64,000 nt of DNA from UBA5336 sp038526245. GTDB lineage: Bacteria; Pseudomonadota; Alphaproteobacteria; Caulobacterales; Hyphomonadaceae. The stretch lies in contig JBCBGZ010000004.1 of NCBI GenBank assembly GCA_038526245.1, positions 1 to 64,000 on the forward strand, read 5' to 3'. Positions 62,111-64,000 of this stretch are shown here, piece by piece. The number at the start of each line of letters is the position of its first letter. Positions within the stretch are counted from its first letter, which is position 1. A program made the position numbers and the translations under genes. A model generated the notes under the pieces. The model was given only the letters and a program-made list of their open reading frames with translations, was not told the DNA's origin and searched no databases.

Positions 62111-63394
62111 ATGGCCGATACGCAGACGGGCCGTGTCCAGAAAGACATTTACGATCTCGGCGAAATCCCGCCGGAATTCCATGTTCCAAAAATGATGCAT
62201 GCCTGGGCCATCCGGCGCGAGCGCCACGGTCGCCCCGCCACCGCCATGCAACTGGAACAGGTGCCGGTGCCGGAAATCGATAGCGACGAAGTCCTCGTCC
62301 TCGTGATGGCGGCTGGCGTCAACTATAACGGTGTCTGGGCGTGTCTCGGCGAGCCGATTTCCTGTTTCGATAACCGCCATGTGCATAAAGACTATCTGGT
62401 CGCCGGCTCCGATGCCGCGGGGATTGTCTGGGCGGTTGGCAAGAAAGTCACGCGCGTGAAGCCCGGCGACGAAGTTGTGATCCACTGCAATCAGGACGAT
62501 GGCGACGATGAGGAATGTAATGGCGGAGACCCCATGTTTTCGCCCACCCAGCGCATCTGGGGCTACGAAACAGATGATGGCGCCTTTGCACAGTTCGCAC
62601 GGGTCCAGGCGCGCCAGTGCATGCCGCGCCCAAAGCACCTCTCCTGGGAAGAGTCGGCCTGTTACACGCTGACCCTCGCCACTGCCTATCGCATGTTGTT
62701 CGGCCACCGGCCCCATATCGTGAAGCCGGGCCAGAATGTTTTGGTTTGGGGCGCTTCAGGTGGATTAGGCAGCTTTGGCGTTCAGCTTTGCGCTGTAACG
62801 GGCGCCCACGCGATTGGCGTCGTGTCCAATGATGACAAGTTCGACTTCGTCTACTCCATGGGCGCGAAGGGCGTGCTGAACCGCAAGAACTTCGACTGCT
62901 GGGGCCAGTTGCCCACGGTGAACGGTCCGGAATTCGGGGACTATATGAAAGCGTGCCGGAAATTCGGCAAAGCGATCTGGGAATTCACCAACAAGAAAGA
63001 CGTCGACATCGTCTTTGAGCATCCGGGCGAAAGCACCTTCCCGGTCTCGGTCTTCGTCACCAAGCGCGGCGGCATGATCGTCATCTGTGCCGGCACGACC
63101 GGGTTCAATCTCACCATGGATGCCCGCTTCCTCTGGATGCGTCAGAAGCGCGTGCAGGGCTCTCACTTTGCAAACCTGGCCCAGGCTTCGGCGGCAAACC
63201 AACTGGTGATCGATCGGCGCATCGATCCGTGTATGTCGGAGGTCTTCCCCTGGGCGGACATTCCGACGGCGCACGAAAAGATGCTCGATAACAAGCACCT
63301 GCCAGGCAATATGGCTGTCCTCGTCGGCAGTCCGCGCCCGGGCCTGCGCACGGTGGAAGACGTATTGGACGTCGGGCCGTTGCCGGCCGCCTAG
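62111..63394 (+). CDS. ccr: Crotonyl-CoA carboxylase/reductase Ccr
   Basis: Ccr reductively carboxylates crotonyl-CoA to (2S)-ethylmalonyl-CoA with NADPH and CO2, the key step of the ethylmalonyl-CoA pathway. The 427 residues have the MDR fold: NYNGVWACLGEPISCF, the NADPH loop VLVWGASGGLGSFGVQL, and VDIVFEHPGESTFPVSVFV. The final part (RTVEDVLDVGPLPAA) is typical of the family. A GGAGG ribosome site precedes the ATG and an intrinsic terminator follows. With ecm in this window, it shows acetate assimilation by this route instead of, or beside, glyoxylate. Confidence 0.96.
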   Translation: MADTQTGRVQKDIYDLGEIPPEFHVPKMMHAWAIRRERHGRPATAMQLEQVPVPEIDSDEVLVLVMAAGVNYNGVWACLGEPISCFDNRHVHKDYLVAGSDAAGIVWAVGKKVTRVKPGDEVVIHCNQDDGDDEECNGGDPMFSPTQRIWGYETDDGAFAQFARVQARQCMPRPKHLSWEESACYTLTLATAYRMLFGHRPHIVKPGQNVLVWGASGGLGSFGVQLCAVTGAHAIGVVSNDDKFDFVYSMGAKGVLNRKNFDCWGQLPTVNGPEFGDYMKACRKFGKAIWEFTNKKDVDIVFEHPGESTFPVSVFVTKRGGMIVICAGTTGFNLTMDARFLWMRQKRVQGSHFANLAQASAANQLVIDRRIDPCMSEVFPWADIPTAHEKMLDNKHLPGNMAVLVGSPRPGLRTVEDVLDVGPLPAA

Positions 63395-63424
63395 ACCGCC
63401 GGAGACGAATATCCTTCAGAATGG

Positions 63425-63455
63425 AACCCGCGGGTCTACGGCCTGCGGGTTTTTT
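63425..63455 (+). terminator. Rho-independent terminator after ccr
   Basis: AACCCGC pairs with GCGGGTT around a 13-base interior that itself can pair partly (GG...CC), followed by a run of T. It starts 31 bases after the ccr stop. Confidence 0.9.
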
Positions 63456-63831
63456 CGTTCGTGGACGGTCGATTGAACTCGCCTCAATCGAGAATCCCCA
63501 CATCGCTTCAATCGGCGCGAGTCTCACAATGGTGCAAGGCGGAATTCTGAGCGCTCAGTGAAGTGATTCCCAAGACCTGTAGTATTATCCGGCAGTCTAC
63601 CGCACGGCTTTAATTACCAAGTCGCCGTTAACTAAAATACAGACAGCTCAGGCGCGAAATCATGCCAAAAAGAGTGCTGCACAAAGTGTACACGCTTTGG
63701 GGGAATGCGCTTTAGCGCGCCTGTTTGGCTGCGTATACGGGAAGAGACTAAGCGGCGTTGTGCCGGAAGTTGGCCTGATCTCCCCGGGGAGAGGCAAGGG
63801 CAAAAACTTAAGTGAAGCCAAGGGGTTTGGA
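63456..63831. other. Intergenic region, no gene seen
   Basis: About 375 bases without a convincing coding frame. There is no CtrA full site (two TTAA tracts near 63610-63635 have the wrong spacing), no tRNA and no strong hairpin with a T-run. It probably holds the promoter of the secreted protein that starts at 63832. Confidence 0.5.
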
Positions 63832-64000
63832 ATGAAAATCGTTGGAAAGGGCGCCATCATCGGCGCAGTGCTCGCCGTAGCACTGCCGCTTACGGCAACG
63901 GCCCAATCAACCGAGCGGGCATTGTCCGAAGCAGAGATTCAGGAGCTGCTGGAACGCTCCCGCGCTGCCGGTGTCATGGTCTCTCGCGACACCGCAGACT
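63832..64000 (+). CDS. Secreted protein, 3' truncated by the window edge
   Basis: The visible 56 residues begin with a signal peptide: basic KIVGKG, hydrophobic AIIGAVLAVALPLTA, and a cleavage-like ATAQ. A charged, helical segment (ALSEAEIQELLERSRAAGV) follows. An AAGGGG ribosome site lies about 7 bases before the ATG. The family cannot be named from the fragment. Confidence 0.7.
   Translation, partial: MKIVGKGAIIGAVLAVALPLTATAQSTERALSEAEIQELLERSRAAGVMVSRDTAD

Noticed and set aside
63600..63640. TTAA tracts upstream of the last gene as a CtrA site
   Set aside because: The two TTAA motifs are separated by about 14 bases instead of 7, so they do not form the consensus pair.

Overview
The window is a GC-rich, gene-dense alphaproteobacterial chromosome segment. 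I read it as the replication-origin neighbourhood of a member of the Caulobacterales/Maricaulales, most like Hyphomonadaceae; that lineage call is inference. It rests on the gene order hemE / ppsR-maf-aroE-coaE-dnaQ-secB, the rho-mnmE-mnmG-rsmG-parA-parB-holA block, a TTAA-N7-TTAA CtrA-type site in the hemE-ppsR gap, and an ethylmalonyl-CoA pathway. I saw no rRNA genes, insertion sequences, prophage genes or CRISPR arrays. One tRNA gene (tRNA-Pro, anticodon CGG) is present.

Region 1 (1-10460) is almost entirely on the minus strand. It holds hemE-hemH-hemJ, then rho, mnmE, mnmG, rsmG, parA and parB, converging on a 5'-truncated holA. Three identical, perfect 16-bp parS sites (TGTTTCACGTGAAACA) lie inside rsmG, mnmG and mnmE, so the ParAB centromere is embedded in coding sequence. 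Region 2 (10461-10788) is a non-coding gap between divergent hemE and ppsR with a CtrA-type site and DnaA-box-like sequences; it is the best candidate for oriC.

Region 3 (10789-22784) carries ppsR-maf-aroE-coaE-dnaQ as an overlapping plus-strand operon. It continues with secB, a Tim44-like gene, mltA and smr, then a minus-strand run miaB-phoH-ybeY-corC-lnt for tRNA modification, ribosome/RNA maturation and the cell envelope. Region 4 (23038-25471) is the most unusual stretch: a small cationic protein with its own terminator, a secreted protein with seven cysteine-rich tandem repeats, and a convergent lipoprotein that looks like a stand-alone SecD P1-head domain.

Region 5 (25571-36677) holds trmD-rplS, a small membrane protein, a glycosyltransferase, a GST-like protein, rpoH with a nitrilase, coaBC, mutM and ubiE-ubiB. 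Region 6 (36664-49697) holds an apparently frameshifted DUF6065 gene, a DUF985 cupin, gloB, a methyltransferase, a PII protein with an unknown membrane protein, a TrmJ-type methyltransferase, icd, a GNAT, trhO, a second GST-like gene overlapping tRNA-Pro, alaS and recA.

Region 7 (49850-64000) holds a DUF2093 protein, an M23 peptidase, a quinone oxidoreductase, rnhB, a MoxR/VWA pair, a tandemly duplicated nucleotidyltransferase with a class II aldolase, and two ethylmalonyl-CoA pathway enzymes (ecm and ccr). Between those two lie a SemiSWEET transporter, a class IV aminotransferase and an unknown membrane protein. The window ends inside the signal-peptide region of a secreted protein.
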